DNA from: Pararoseomonas baculiformis
GTDB taxonomy: Bacteria; Pseudomonadota; Alphaproteobacteria; Acetobacterales; Acetobacteraceae
Reading direction: 5' to 3'
Assembly (NCBI RefSeq): GCF_017813395.1
Contig: NZ_JAGIZB010000005.1
Span: 124,001 to 188,000 of the forward strand
DNA length: 64,000 bases
Part shown: positions 25,817 to 33,748 of the stretch, piece after piece
Layout: the number at the start of each line of letters is the position of its first letter
Position numbering within the stretch: position 1 is the stretch's first letter
Made by a program: the position numbers and the translations under genes
The notes under the pieces: generated by a model
Seen by the model: only the letters and a program-made list of their open reading frames with translations
The model's database searches: none
What the model was told of the DNA's origin: nothing

Positions 25817-27052
25817 TCAGCGCCCGGCGGCCAGCCGGCAGAGCCGCTCCGTCAGCCGGTAGGAATCCACGAAGGCGCTGACGGGCAGGAACTCGAAGCG
25901 CGAATGGAAGTTCAGCGCACCCGTGAAGTAGTTGGGTGTGGGAAGCCCGCGCGCCGAGAGCGCCGAGCCATCCGTGCCGCCGCGCATGGCCACCACCTTC
26001 GACGCGATGCCCAGCTCCCCCATTGCCCGGAAGATCAGCTCCACGCTCGAGCGGTCATTGCCCATGGCGGAGTCGATGTTGCTGTAGCTGTCCTCGATCC
26101 TGCAGGCGATCCGCGCGCGCGGGTGCCGGGCCCGGATCTGCTCGACCGCTTCCCCCACGAAGCGCTTGCGGGCGGCGAAGCTCTCGGCGTCGAAATCCCG
26201 GATCGACATCTCAAGCCGCGCGGTGGCCTGGTTGCCGGTGATGCCGTTGAACCACCAGTAGCCCTCGCGGCCCTCGGTTTGCTCGGGGGTCTGGAACGGG
26301 TCGAACAGCGCCATCAGCTCGGTCGCGACCAGGATCGGGTTCACCAGCACGCCCTTGGCCGACATGGGATGGGCGGTGACGCCGGTGATCTCGATCGACA
26401 CCTGGGCGGCGTTGAAGGTCTCGTACACCACCTCGCCGCGCTCGCAGCAATCGATGGTGTAGGCGAAAGCGGCCGGGAAGCGGGAAAGGTCCAGCACCTT
26501 CGCGCCGCGCAGGCCGATCTCCTCGTCGGGCACGAAGGCCACGGCGATGTCGCCATGCGGCCGCGGCTCCCGCTTCAGCTCGGCCAGGAGGGTCATCACC
26601 ACGGCGACCGCGGCCTTGTTGTCCGCGCCCAGCACGCTCGTGCCATCGCTGAACAGGATCTCCTCCCCGCGATAGGGAAGGATCTCCGGATGCTCCGCCG
26701 CGCGCAGCCAGATCCCCTCCGCCGGGTTCAGCAGCAGGTCGCCGCCCTCGTAGCGCAGGCGCTGCGGCCGGATCCCGGGGGAAAGCCCCACATCCACCGT
26801 GTCCAGATGCGTGACGAAGCCGATGCAGGGGGCCTCGCTCATCGTGCCGGGAAGGAGCGCCGTGACGATGCCGTTCCCGTCCAGATGGATATCCGAAAGG
26901 CCGAGCATGCGCAGTTCCTGCACCAGCAGTTCCGCCAGCCGCCGCTGCCCCGGCGTGCTCGGCAGCGTCGTTGCCCGCGCATCGCTCTGGCTCGTCACCG
27001 CGAGATAGCGGAAGAAACGCTCGATCAGCTGTTCTGCGATGGGCCCGGCCAC
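25817..27052 (-). CDS. pepT: Peptidase T (tripeptide aminopeptidase)
   Basis: 411 residues, matching the PepT length of about 410. M20-family dizinc peptidase that removes N-terminal residues from tripeptides in the cytoplasm. Metal and catalytic motifs: FVTHLDTVD (residues about 77-85), FSDGTSVLGADNKAAVAV (about 131-148), VPDEEIGLRGAK (with the general-base Glu), DCCERGEVVYETFNAA and AMRGGTDGSALSARGLPTPN near the C-terminus. Stands alone, convergent with the PdxA-like gene and divergent from the DeoR gene. Confidence 0.96.
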   Translation of the reverse strand: MAGPIAEQLIERFFRYLAVTSQSDARATTLPSTPGQRRLAELLVQELRMLGLSDIHLDGNGIVTALLPGTMSEAPCIGFVTHLDTVDVGLSPGIRPQRLRYEGGDLLLNPAEGIWLRAAEHPEILPYRGEEILFSDGTSVLGADNKAAVAVVMTLLAELKREPRPHGDIAVAFVPDEEIGLRGAKVLDLSRFPAAFAYTIDCCERGEVVYETFNAAQVSIEITGVTAHPMSAKGVLVNPILVATELMALFDPFQTPEQTEGREGYWWFNGITGNQATARLEMSIRDFDAESFAARKRFVGEAVEQIRARHPRARIACRIEDSYSNIDSAMGNDRSSVELIFRAMGELGIASKVVAMRGGTDGSALSARGLPTPNYFTGALNFHSRFEFLPVSAFVDSYRLTERLCRLAAGR

Positions 27053-27184
27053 AACGACGCTCCAAGGTCAGGGGCGGGCTCGTCTTGTCCGCCCGGAAGG
27101 GCAGGTTAGCGGCCTTTCCACGGGGGCACCACGCCGCGCCCCGGGGATCGCCGCGCCGCGCGAAGCATCCTAAGTTCCGCGGCC

Positions 27185-27937
27185 ATGAGACACAGGCGGA
27201 CCCGCCACGACGAAATCCTGGCCGCCATCGCCAGCGGCGACGCGGATGTGGATGTGCTGGCCGCGCGCTTCGGCGTCTCCGCCTCCACCATCCGCCGGGA
27301 CCTGAACGCCCTTTCCGCCAAGCGGGCCATCGCCCGTACCTATGGCGGCGCCATCCTGGCCGCGCCGGCGCTGGAGACGAGCCTTCGCGCCCGCACCGGG
27401 CAGCACCGCGCGGCGAAGGCGGCCATTGCCCAGGCCGCGCTGCCGCTGATCGGGGATGGGGGCACGGTGATCCTGGATGGCGGCTCCACCGTGGAGGCCC
27501 TGGGGCGGCTGCTGCGCGGGCGGGCGCTGCGGGTGGTCACCACCAACCTGCCGCTGATCCCCGTGCTGGCGGATTCACCGGGCATGGAGCTGGTGGTGCT
27601 GGGCGGCACGGTGCGGCCCATCAGCGTCAGCACCGTCGGCCCGCTGGCGGAACAGGCGCTGCGCCATGTCACGGCCGACCGGGTGTTCATGAGCGCCGAT
27701 GGCGTCCTGCCCGGCCGCGGCGTCTGCGAAGCCACGCTGGAGCAGGTGGCGCTGAAATCGTTGATGATACGCCAGGCGCGGGAAGTGGTGGTGCTGGCCG
27801 ATGCCTCGAAGCTCGGACGCGAGGGTCAGCCCTTCTGGGCGCCGCTTCCGCCAGGCTGGGTGCTGGTGACCGATGCGCCGGAGGAAGCCTGCGCCCCCTT
27901 CGCCGCGGAAGGCGCCCGCGTGATCCGCGCGGGCTGA
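27185..27937 (+). CDS. DeoR/GlpR family transcriptional regulator
   Basis: 250 residues. N-terminal DeoR helix-turn-helix (residues about 8-60: RHDEILAAIASGDADVDVLAARFGVSASTIRRDLNAL, quoted in part as FGVSASTIRRDL), followed by the sugar-phosphate-binding DeoRC domain with TVILDGGSTVEAL, TTNLPLI, GLARR-like GTVRPIS, and a closing VVVLADASKLG. DeoR regulators usually respond to a phosphorylated sugar. No sugar operon is adjacent, so its target is unclear; the divergent pepT and the nearby acid-sugar kinase locus are candidates only by position. Confidence 0.92.
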   Translation: MRHRRTRHDEILAAIASGDADVDVLAARFGVSASTIRRDLNALSAKRAIARTYGGAILAAPALETSLRARTGQHRAAKAAIAQAALPLIGDGGTVILDGGSTVEALGRLLRGRALRVVTTNLPLIPVLADSPGMELVVLGGTVRPISVSTVGPLAEQALRHVTADRVFMSADGVLPGRGVCEATLEQVALKSLMIRQAREVVVLADASKLGREGQPFWAPLPPGWVLVTDAPEEACAPFAAEGARVIRAG

Positions 27938-27940
27938 TCC

Positions 27941-28468
27941 TCAGCCCTCCAGCAATCGCTCCACCCCATCGCCAAGCCGGATGAGCCCGCCTTCCAGCAC
28001 CCGCGCGATGATGCCGCCATGTCCGCGCGTGGCGTTGTAGCCGCCCGGGCCCAGTTCCTCCTCCATGCGGGAACAGGGGTGGCACTCGCCCGAATATTCC
28101 AGCACGGCCCCGCCGACGCGGAAGCGGCGATGCTTCAGCGCGCCCAGGTTGATCCCCTGCACCACGATGTTCCGCCGTAGCCGCTCCGGCAGGACCGCAT
28201 CCATCGAGAGATAGGCACCGATGGCGCTCAGATGCTCGGCCGCGATCAGCGTGACCTGGCGGGCGCCGTTGCGGTTGCTGGCATAGCGGTCCCCCGCCAG
28301 TCCCTGGCCGGGTGCCGCCAGCACCTCCTCCACCGCCCGCACCGGCGCCCGGCGGGCCGGGCGCAGGCCGATCCAGGCCACGCGCCCCGGCGCCACCGGC
28401 CCGTCGATCAACCGGGCCAGCATGGAGCCGGGCGCGGGAGCATGGGACCGGCCATCCGTCATGATCAT
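27941..28468 (-). CDS. MOSC domain-containing protein
   Basis: 175 residues from ATG 28468. The MOSC domain is a sulfur-carrier domain related to molybdenum cofactor sulfurase; here it covers most of the protein. Visible features are GLAGDRYASNRNGARQVTLIAAEHL, LRRNIVVQGINL and the conserved cysteine in YSGECHPCSRME. Stand-alone bacterial MOSC proteins (YiiM type) act in molybdenum-enzyme or N-hydroxylated-compound reduction. Possibly co-transcribed with the OGFr-domain and DUF938 genes upstream (9-10 bp gaps). Confidence 0.9.
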   Translation of the reverse strand: MIMTDGRSHAPAPGSMLARLIDGPVAPGRVAWIGLRPARRAPVRAVEEVLAAPGQGLAGDRYASNRNGARQVTLIAAEHLSAIGAYLSMDAVLPERLRRNIVVQGINLGALKHRRFRVGGAVLEYSGECHPCSRMEEELGPGGYNATRGHGGIIARVLEGGLIRLGDGVERLLEG

Positions 28469-28477
28469 GCCCGGCTT

Positions 28478-28939
28478 CTAGCCCCGCCCGAGGGCCCGGG
28501 CCCAGTGCCGAAGGCTTTCCGGGTTGATGGGATGTCCCGCGGCCTCGTTGCGGGCCGTGACGGCCGCATGGAAGCCCCTTGCCTCCTCCGGCCCCAGCAG
28601 GTTCCGCGTGGCGGCGATGATCCGGCTGATGCGGAGATGGTTGTGGTCGAAGGGCCTGAGCCAGTGATCCGTGGCGGCGTAGAAGCGTTCCATCCGGGCG
28701 AGCGCCGCGCGGAGGCCTTCCTGCGCCTGGGCATCCCCGCGGATGGCGGCGGCCTCCTCCTCGCCCAGCACGGGGGCGCCCGGAGCGGCGCGGCTCGGCT
28801 GCGGCAGGGGGAAGAGCCACTGGATGAAGTCGTGCAGGGCCTCGATCCGGTCATCATCGAAGGCCAGCACATCGGCCAGGAGGCGCCCCCGGCCATCTGG
28901 GCCTTCGCCCCGCAGGAAGCGGTGGATGGTTCCCGGCAT
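28478..28939 (-). CDS. Opioid growth factor receptor (OGFr)-related domain protein
   Basis: 153 residues. Contains the OGFr N-terminal conserved domain signature: HDFIQWLFPLPQ at residues 36-47, RMERFYAATDHWLRPFDHNH and ISRIIAATRNLLG. The domain is known from animal OGFr but also occurs widely in bacteria with no defined function. Small, cytoplasmic, no membrane segment. It lies between the DUF938 and MOSC genes on the same strand with short spacings, suggesting one transcript. Confidence 0.88.
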   Translation of the reverse strand: MPGTIHRFLRGEGPDGRGRLLADVLAFDDDRIEALHDFIQWLFPLPQPSRAAPGAPVLGEEEAAAIRGDAQAQEGLRAALARMERFYAATDHWLRPFDHNHLRISRIIAATRNLLGPEEARGFHAAVTARNEAAGHPINPESLRHWARALGRG

Positions 28940-28947
28940 GGCGCGCC

Positions 28948-29565
28948 TCAGCCCCCTTCCGCCCCGGCGCGGAAGACAAGGAGGAGGTTGTTCGCCGGCA
29001 TCTCATGGACCTGCGGCGGGCCGAAGCCCCGCGCCGCGGCCAGTTCCGCCACCGCCTCCAGGTCGCGAACGCCCCAGGAGGGGTCGCGCGCGCGGAGATC
29101 CTCGTCAAAGGCCGCGTTGCTGGGGGCGGTGTGCCGGCCACCCCGGCGATAGGGGCCGTAGAGGATCAGCGGCGCCCCCGGCGCCAGCCGCGCCGCCGCG
29201 CCGCGGAACAGCCCCAGGCAGGCTGCCCAGGGCGCGATATGGATCATGTTGATGCAAAGAATGGCATCCGCCGCCAGGGCCGGCCATTCGCCCACGGCAT
29301 CCAAAGCCAGGGCGGGGCGGATATTCGCCACCCCCGCGCCCCAGGCATCGATGCTGGCGCGGGCGGCCGGATCGGGGTCGCTGGGCTGGAAGGTGAGGCC
29401 GGGCAGGGCCTCCGCGAAATGGCGGGCATGCTCCCCCGTGCCGCTCGCCACCTCCAGCACCACGCCCTTTTCCGGCAGCGCTTCCCGCAGGACCGCGAGA
29501 ATGGGCTCCCGGTTGCGGGCGGCGGCGGGGGCGTGGCGCCGGGCGTCATCCGTTGTCTGGCTCAT
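28948..29565 (-). CDS. DUF938 family protein, SAM-dependent methyltransferase-like
   Basis: 205 residues. The class I methyltransferase motif I is VLEVASGTGEHARHFAEALP (about residues 36-55), followed by motif II QPSDPD, then INMIHIAPW and a GPYRRGGRHTAPSNAAFD segment characteristic of DUF938. Substrate unknown. First gene of a short minus-strand unit with the OGFr-domain and MOSC genes; the GNAT gene is divergent. Confidence 0.9.
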   Translation of the reverse strand: MSQTTDDARRHAPAAARNREPILAVLREALPEKGVVLEVASGTGEHARHFAEALPGLTFQPSDPDPAARASIDAWGAGVANIRPALALDAVGEWPALAADAILCINMIHIAPWAACLGLFRGAAARLAPGAPLILYGPYRRGGRHTAPSNAAFDEDLRARDPSWGVRDLEAVAELAAARGFGPPQVHEMPANNLLLVFRAGAEGG

Positions 29566-29673
29566 GCCCCCAGCCTAGCGCCGCTCACCGCCCTGTCACC
29601 CGCGCCGCCCTGGCGCGCCGGCCGGAAAGCGGGGGAAAAGGCCCGTGGAGCCCTTTCCCAGGAGTCGATCCGC

Positions 29674-29961
29674 ATGGCCGCCCAGGTCACCGACAACGCC
29701 GCGCGCCACCGCTTCGAGATGCAGGAGGGCGAGGCCACCGCCATCATCGCCTACCGCCAGGCCGGGCCGGGCCGGATCGATATGCTGCACACGGAGGTGC
29801 CGGAAAGCCTTTCCGGCCAGGGCGTGGGGTCGCGCCTGGTCCAGGGTGCGCTGGACCTGGCCCGGGCCGATGGGCTGAAGGTGGTTCCCAGCTGCTCCTT
29901 CGTGGCCGCCTATATCAAGCGGCACCCGGAATACGCGGATCTGGTGGCGGAACGGGGCTGA
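29674..29961 (+). CDS. GNAT family N-acetyltransferase, YjdJ-like short form
   Basis: 95 residues from ATG 29674, preceded by CCAGGAG at nine bases. Short Gcn5-type fold: RFEMQEGEATAIIAYRQAG, LHTEVPESLSGQGVGSRLV with acetyl-CoA-binding GQGVGSRL, and a terminal VVPSCSFVAAYIKRHPEYADLV, which is typical of the about 90-residue YjdJ/GTLF3 subfamily. Target unknown. The start chosen gives the standard size; longer in-frame extensions upstream run antisense into the DUF938 gene and are rejected. Confidence 0.92.
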   Translation: MAAQVTDNAARHRFEMQEGEATAIIAYRQAGPGRIDMLHTEVPESLSGQGVGSRLVQGALDLARADGLKVVPSCSFVAAYIKRHPEYADLVAERG

Positions 29962-29970
29962 GCCCCGCCC

Positions 29971-30873
29971 TCACCCGGCCTTGCGCAACGCCCGGACATG
30001 GTCCCGGTGCCAGCGCATATAGCCCGGCCCCACCTGCCCCAGCCGGTCCCGCAGCAGCGCATGCGCGTCGCGCAGGCGGTGGAAGGGGATGAAGGGGTAG
30101 AGGTGGTGCTCGGCATGGAAGGGCATCTCCCACATCAGCAGCCGCACCGGCGCGATGGTGAGCATGGTGCGGGTGTTGGTCAGCCCGTTGGCATCCTCGG
30201 TGCAGCCGGTGTGCTCGGTCAGCAGGTAGAGGCGCAGCAGGGGCTGGCCAAGAAGCTGGGGCCCCACCCAGAAGAGCAGCACCGCTTCCCAGCCGAAGGC
30301 AAACCCTGCCGCCAGGGCCAGCGCCACCGTCAGGGCTGAGCCGGCCCGGATGCTGGCGATCACGCGCGGCGCGACCGCCGGGTGGATGAAGGGATAGGCC
30401 GAGAGATCGCCCTTCCAGCCCCGTGCCCAGATGGTGAGCTGTGCCTTCCAATAGGTCAGGCCCACCATGCGGGCGAGATAGCCCGGCAGGTCGCCCGGGG
30501 GCGGCGGGGAGAGCTCCGGGTCGTGCTCCGGGTCCTGGGTATGCTTGTGATGGGCCAAATGGAATTGCTGGTAGAAATGCCAGTTCCGCAGGGCCGTCAG
30601 CGCCACCAGCCAGCCAATCACGGCATTGGCCCGGCGGGATCTGAAGGCGGTGTAGTGGCAGGTTTCGTGCAGCGGGGCGAAGAGCGCGGCCTGCACCGCC
30701 CCGGCCAGCAGCATGGCCGGCAGCACCAGCACCCCCGGCGCCATGGCCACCAGACAGCCCGTGGCCAGGATCAGGCCCAGATGGATCGCGGCCCGCGCGG
30801 CACCCCGCGCATCGGAGCGGGTGTTGAGATGCATCATCTCCCGCGGCTTGGGCGCCGCCGTCGCCATGCTCAT
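29971..30873 (-). CDS. Fatty acid desaturase family protein
   Basis: 300 residues from ATG 30873, with GGGAG seven bases upstream (ATG 30891 and 30867 also possible). Integral-membrane di-iron desaturase/hydroxylase: histidine boxes HETCHY, HLAHHKHTQD and HAEHHLYPF, with several hydrophobic segments between. It could desaturate or hydroxylate a lipid acyl chain or a carotenoid-like substrate. Convergent with the GNAT gene and divergent from the ABC transporter genes. Confidence 0.9.
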   Translation of the reverse strand: MSMATAAPKPREMMHLNTRSDARGAARAAIHLGLILATGCLVAMAPGVLVLPAMLLAGAVQAALFAPLHETCHYTAFRSRRANAVIGWLVALTALRNWHFYQQFHLAHHKHTQDPEHDPELSPPPPGDLPGYLARMVGLTYWKAQLTIWARGWKGDLSAYPFIHPAVAPRVIASIRAGSALTVALALAAGFAFGWEAVLLFWVGPQLLGQPLLRLYLLTEHTGCTEDANGLTNTRTMLTIAPVRLLMWEMPFHAEHHLYPFIPFHRLRDAHALLRDRLGQVGPGYMRWHRDHVRALRKAG

Positions 30874-30978
30874 CCCCGGGCTCCCCGCCATGACACCCGG
30901 GCGACAAGCAAGAGCCGCGCCGCCCGCCGGCATTCAGGCTTGCGCAACCGGGCGGGAGAGGCCAGGAGATTCCTTCCC

Positions 30979-31785
30979 ATGCCCCATCCCCCGCTGACCG
31001 AGACCCAGGGCCCAGGCCCGGCCGGAACCATGCCGCCCGCCGGCGGGGCGGTGGTCAGCCTGCGCGATGTCACCAAGCGCTATCCCAACGGCACCCTGGC
31101 CGTGGAGGGGCTCGACCTGGACATCGCGGCGGGTAGCTTCGTCAGCCTCCTCGGCCCCTCCGGCTGCGGGAAAAGCACGGTGCTCCGCATGATGGCGGGG
31201 CTGGCGCCCCTCACCGCCGGGCATATCGCCTGGCCCCAGGCGGCCCCCAGGCTGGGCTTTGTCTTCCAGGAACCCACTCTGATGCCCTGGCAGACCGCCC
31301 TGGACAACGTGGCCCTGCCGCTGAAGCTCTCGGGCATGGCGCGAGCCGGGCGCCATCGCCGCGCGCGGGAGATGCTGGCCCTGGTGGGCCTGGCCGAGGC
31401 GGCCGGGCGCTACCCCCGGGAGCTCTCTGGCGGGATGAAGATGCGCGTCTCCATCGCCCGCGCCCTGGCGACGGAGCCCGACCTGCTTCTGCTGGACGAA
31501 CCTTTCGCCGCGCTGGACGAGATCACGCGCTTTCGCCTGAACAACGACCTGCTGCGGCTGTGGGAGGCGCATCGCTTCTCCGCCGTCTTCGTCACGCATT
31601 CCGTGTTCGAATCCGTCTATCTCTCGCAGCGCGTGGTGGTGATGGCGGCAGGCCCCGGGCGGCTCTTCGCGGACCTGCCGATCGAGGCGCCCGCCGCGCG
31701 GGACGAAGCCTTCCGCACCTCTCCCCACTACGCCGCGCTGTGCCGCACCGTCTCCGAGGCGCTGGCGGGAGGCATGGCCGCATGA
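30979..31785 (+). CDS. ABC transporter ATP-binding protein (SsuB/ThiZ/TauB type)
   Basis: 268 residues from ATG 30979 with AGGAG upstream. Walker A GPSGCGKST, Q-loop FQEPTLMPWQTALDNV, signature LSGGMKMRVSIARAL, Walker B LLLLDEPFAALDE, switch His in VFVTHSVFESVYLS. The FQEPTLMPW form belongs to importers for nitrate, sulfonates, taurine and thiamine precursors. Overlaps the permease gene by 4 bp. A substrate-binding protein gene is missing nearby. Confidence 0.94.
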   Translation: MPHPPLTETQGPGPAGTMPPAGGAVVSLRDVTKRYPNGTLAVEGLDLDIAAGSFVSLLGPSGCGKSTVLRMMAGLAPLTAGHIAWPQAAPRLGFVFQEPTLMPWQTALDNVALPLKLSGMARAGRHRRAREMLALVGLAEAAGRYPRELSGGMKMRVSIARALATEPDLLLLDEPFAALDEITRFRLNNDLLRLWEAHRFSAVFVTHSVFESVYLSQRVVVMAAGPGRLFADLPIEAPAARDEAFRTSPHYAALCRTVSEALAGGMAA

Positions 31786-32600
31786 GCAAGCGCCCGATCC
31801 GCATCCTCGGCCTGGCCCCCGAGGCCTGGCCGCGCCTCCTGATGCCGCTGATGATGGGCATGTTGCTGCTCGGCGCCTGGGAATTCGCCGTGCGGCATTT
31901 CGGCGTGCCCCCCTATGTCCTGCCTGGCCCGCTTTCCATCGGCGATGCGCTGGTGACGAACTGGCCCAGCCTTGCCGCCGCGCTGATGGTGACGCTGCGC
32001 ATCACCGTGCTGGCGCTGCTGGTGGCGGTGACGGCGGGCGTGGTGCTGGCCGTGCTGTTCAGCCAGTCCAAATGGGTGGAGATGACCTTCCTGCCCTATG
32101 CGGTGATCCTGCAGGTCACGCCCATTGTCGCCATCGCGCCGCTGATCATCATCTGGGTGGACAATGTGCAGGCGGCGCTTCTCATCTGCGCCTGGATCGT
32201 CGCGTTTTTCCCCATCGTCTCCAACACCACCATCGGGCTGAACAGCACGGACCGGAACCTGGTGGACCTGTTCCGCCTCTATGGCGCCACGCGCTGGCAG
32301 ACACTGGTGCATCTGCGCCTGCCCGCCGCCATGCCATTCTTCCTCGCGGGGCTGCGGATCTCGGGCGGGCTGGCGCTGATCGGGGCGATCGTCGCGGAAT
32401 TCGTGGCCGGGGCGGGCGGGGCCAGCTCCGGCCTGGCCTACCGCATCCTGGAGGCGGGCTACCAGTTGCAGATCCCCCGCATGTTCGCGGCGCTGGCGCT
32501 GATCTCGCTGGCGGGGGTGGTGATCTTCCTCGCGCTCTCGCTCCTCTCGCACCTCATCCTGCGCCGCTGGCATGAAAGTGCCCTGAGCCCGGATCGCTGA
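31782..32600 (+). CDS. ABC transporter permease (SsuC/ThiX type)
   Basis: 272 residues with about six hydrophobic segments. The EAA loop contacting the ATPase is visible as LFRLYGATRWQTLVHLRLPAAMPFFLAGL. An N-terminal VPPYVLPGPLSI and the MTFLPYAVILQVTPIVAIAPLIIIW block are typical of the BPD-type importers for sulfonates, pyrimidines or thiamine precursors. It begins within the last codon of the ATPase gene. The ligand is not defined here because no binding protein gene accompanies it. Confidence 0.93.
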   Translation: MSKRPIRILGLAPEAWPRLLMPLMMGMLLLGAWEFAVRHFGVPPYVLPGPLSIGDALVTNWPSLAAALMVTLRITVLALLVAVTAGVVLAVLFSQSKWVEMTFLPYAVILQVTPIVAIAPLIIIWVDNVQAALLICAWIVAFFPIVSNTTIGLNSTDRNLVDLFRLYGATRWQTLVHLRLPAAMPFFLAGLRISGGLALIGAIVAEFVAGAGGASSGLAYRILEAGYQLQIPRMFAALALISLAGVVIFLALSLLSHLILRRWHESALSPDR

Positions 32601-32618
32601 GCGGGTTGCGCTTTGCCG

Positions 32619-32640
32619 CCCCGCCACAAACATGGCGGGG
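32619..32640 (+). promoter_or_regulatory. Hairpin masking the DUF3750 translation start region
   Basis: CCCCGCCA (32619-32626) and TGGCGGGG (32633-32640) form an 8-bp stem directly before GAGC-ATG at 32644; the alternative ATG at 32632 falls in the loop. It could act as a weak terminator for the permease gene or modulate ribosome binding. Confidence 0.35.
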
Positions 32641-32643
32641 AGC

Positions 32644-33435
32644 ATGACGATCCTCAAAGCCGCGCTGCTGCTCTTCGCCCTTTTCTACCTCCTGCCCCTC
32701 GGAGTCTCCGCCGCCATCTACCAGGCTCGCATGGCCGGGACGGATTGGTGGAACGCGGATCGTTCCAGCGCCGGCCTTCTGCCGCCCGCGCGCAACCCGG
32801 GCGCGGTGGTGCGCGTCTTCGCGGCGCCCACGGTGCGGTGGCGCGGCATCTTCGCCGTGCATTGCTGGATCGTCTTCAAGCCCGAGGGTGCAACCGCCTA
32901 CACCCGCTACGACTACACCGCCTGGGGCGACCCGATCCGCCTGAACGGCTTCGCGCCGGATGGCCGCTGGTTCGGGCAGGCGCCGCAGGTGGTCTATGCC
33001 GCCGATGGCCCCGCCGCCGCATTGATGATCCCGCGCATGCAGCAGGCCATCGCGGGCTATGCCTGGCGCAACCAGGGCGACTACCGCGCCTGGCCCGGGC
33101 CAAACTCCAACACCTTCGTCGCGGCCGTGCTGGATTCCATCCCCGGCATCGGCGTCACCCTGCCGCCGAACGCCATCGGCAAGGATTACCCCTATGACGG
33201 GCGGTGGCTGCGCGCCTCGCCCTCCGGCACGGGCATCCGCCTCTCGTTGGGCGGCTATGCGGGCGTGACCCTGGGCTGGGTGGAGGGGCTGGAGGTGAAC
33301 ATCCTCGGCGCCGTCGCCGGGATCGACATTCGCCGCCCCGCGATCAAGCTGCCCGGGCTGGGGCGGATCGGGATGCGCGGGCCGGACGGATCGGGGGTGC
33401 CAACGCCCGTCGCGGCCTCCTCCGGGGCGGATTAG
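32644..33435 (+). CDS. DUF3750 domain-containing protein
   Basis: 263 residues from ATG 32644 (ATG 32632 possible). One N-terminal transmembrane helix or signal anchor (ILKAALLLFALFYLLPLGVSAA), then a DUF3750 domain: RNPGAVVRVFAAPTVRWRG, FAVHCWIVFKPEGA, YRAWPGPNSNTFVAAVLDSIP, and SLGGYAGVTLGWVEGLEVNILG. The His, Cys and Asn-Thr-Phe pattern resembles a cysteine-hydrolase-like fold, but no activity is established. Probably faces the periplasm. Confidence 0.88.
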   Translation: MTILKAALLLFALFYLLPLGVSAAIYQARMAGTDWWNADRSSAGLLPPARNPGAVVRVFAAPTVRWRGIFAVHCWIVFKPEGATAYTRYDYTAWGDPIRLNGFAPDGRWFGQAPQVVYAADGPAAALMIPRMQQAIAGYAWRNQGDYRAWPGPNSNTFVAAVLDSIPGIGVTLPPNAIGKDYPYDGRWLRASPSGTGIRLSLGGYAGVTLGWVEGLEVNILGAVAGIDIRRPAIKLPGLGRIGMRGPDGSGVPTPVAASSGAD

Positions 33436-33458
33436 TCCTTTCGGACGGCGGGATTTCT

Positions 33459-33707
33459 GATCTGCCGGGTTCCGGAGAGGGCTCTGCCCTCTCCGGACCT
33501 CACCAGCCAAGGGCCTGAGGCCCTTGGAACCCCGTCTGGCTGCCGCGGTAGGGTGCAACACGGGGTTTCTGCCCCTGCTCCTGCCCTTGCAGTTGCCTCC
33601 GGTCATAGACCGGAGGCGCACCACCAGCCGAACCGCCCCAACTGATAGAAAAAGATGATGGTGAGGGGTCCGGGGAGAGGAAGAATTCTTTCTTCCTCTC
33701 CCCGGGG
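33459..33707 (+). repeat. Structured intergenic repeat, copy 1 (about 250 bp, inverted relative to copy 2)
   Basis: This sequence fills the gap between two convergent genes and recurs, reverse-complemented, at 54154-54412 with high identity by eye. Perfect hairpins inside it: 33472-33482/33486-33496 (11 bp), 33507-33516/33518-33527 (10 bp), 33528-33535/33560-33567 (8 bp), 33595-33604/33608-33617 (10 bp) and 33670-33685/33690-33705 (16 bp, the last an EcoRI-like centre AAGAATTC). No open frame in it looks coding. It may be a dispersed structured repeat or an RNA-encoding element; the identity is undetermined. Confidence 0.9.
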
Positions 33708-33748
33708 GCCACAAGCGGCGACGGATCAGGACAACAACGCGCCCCCCG

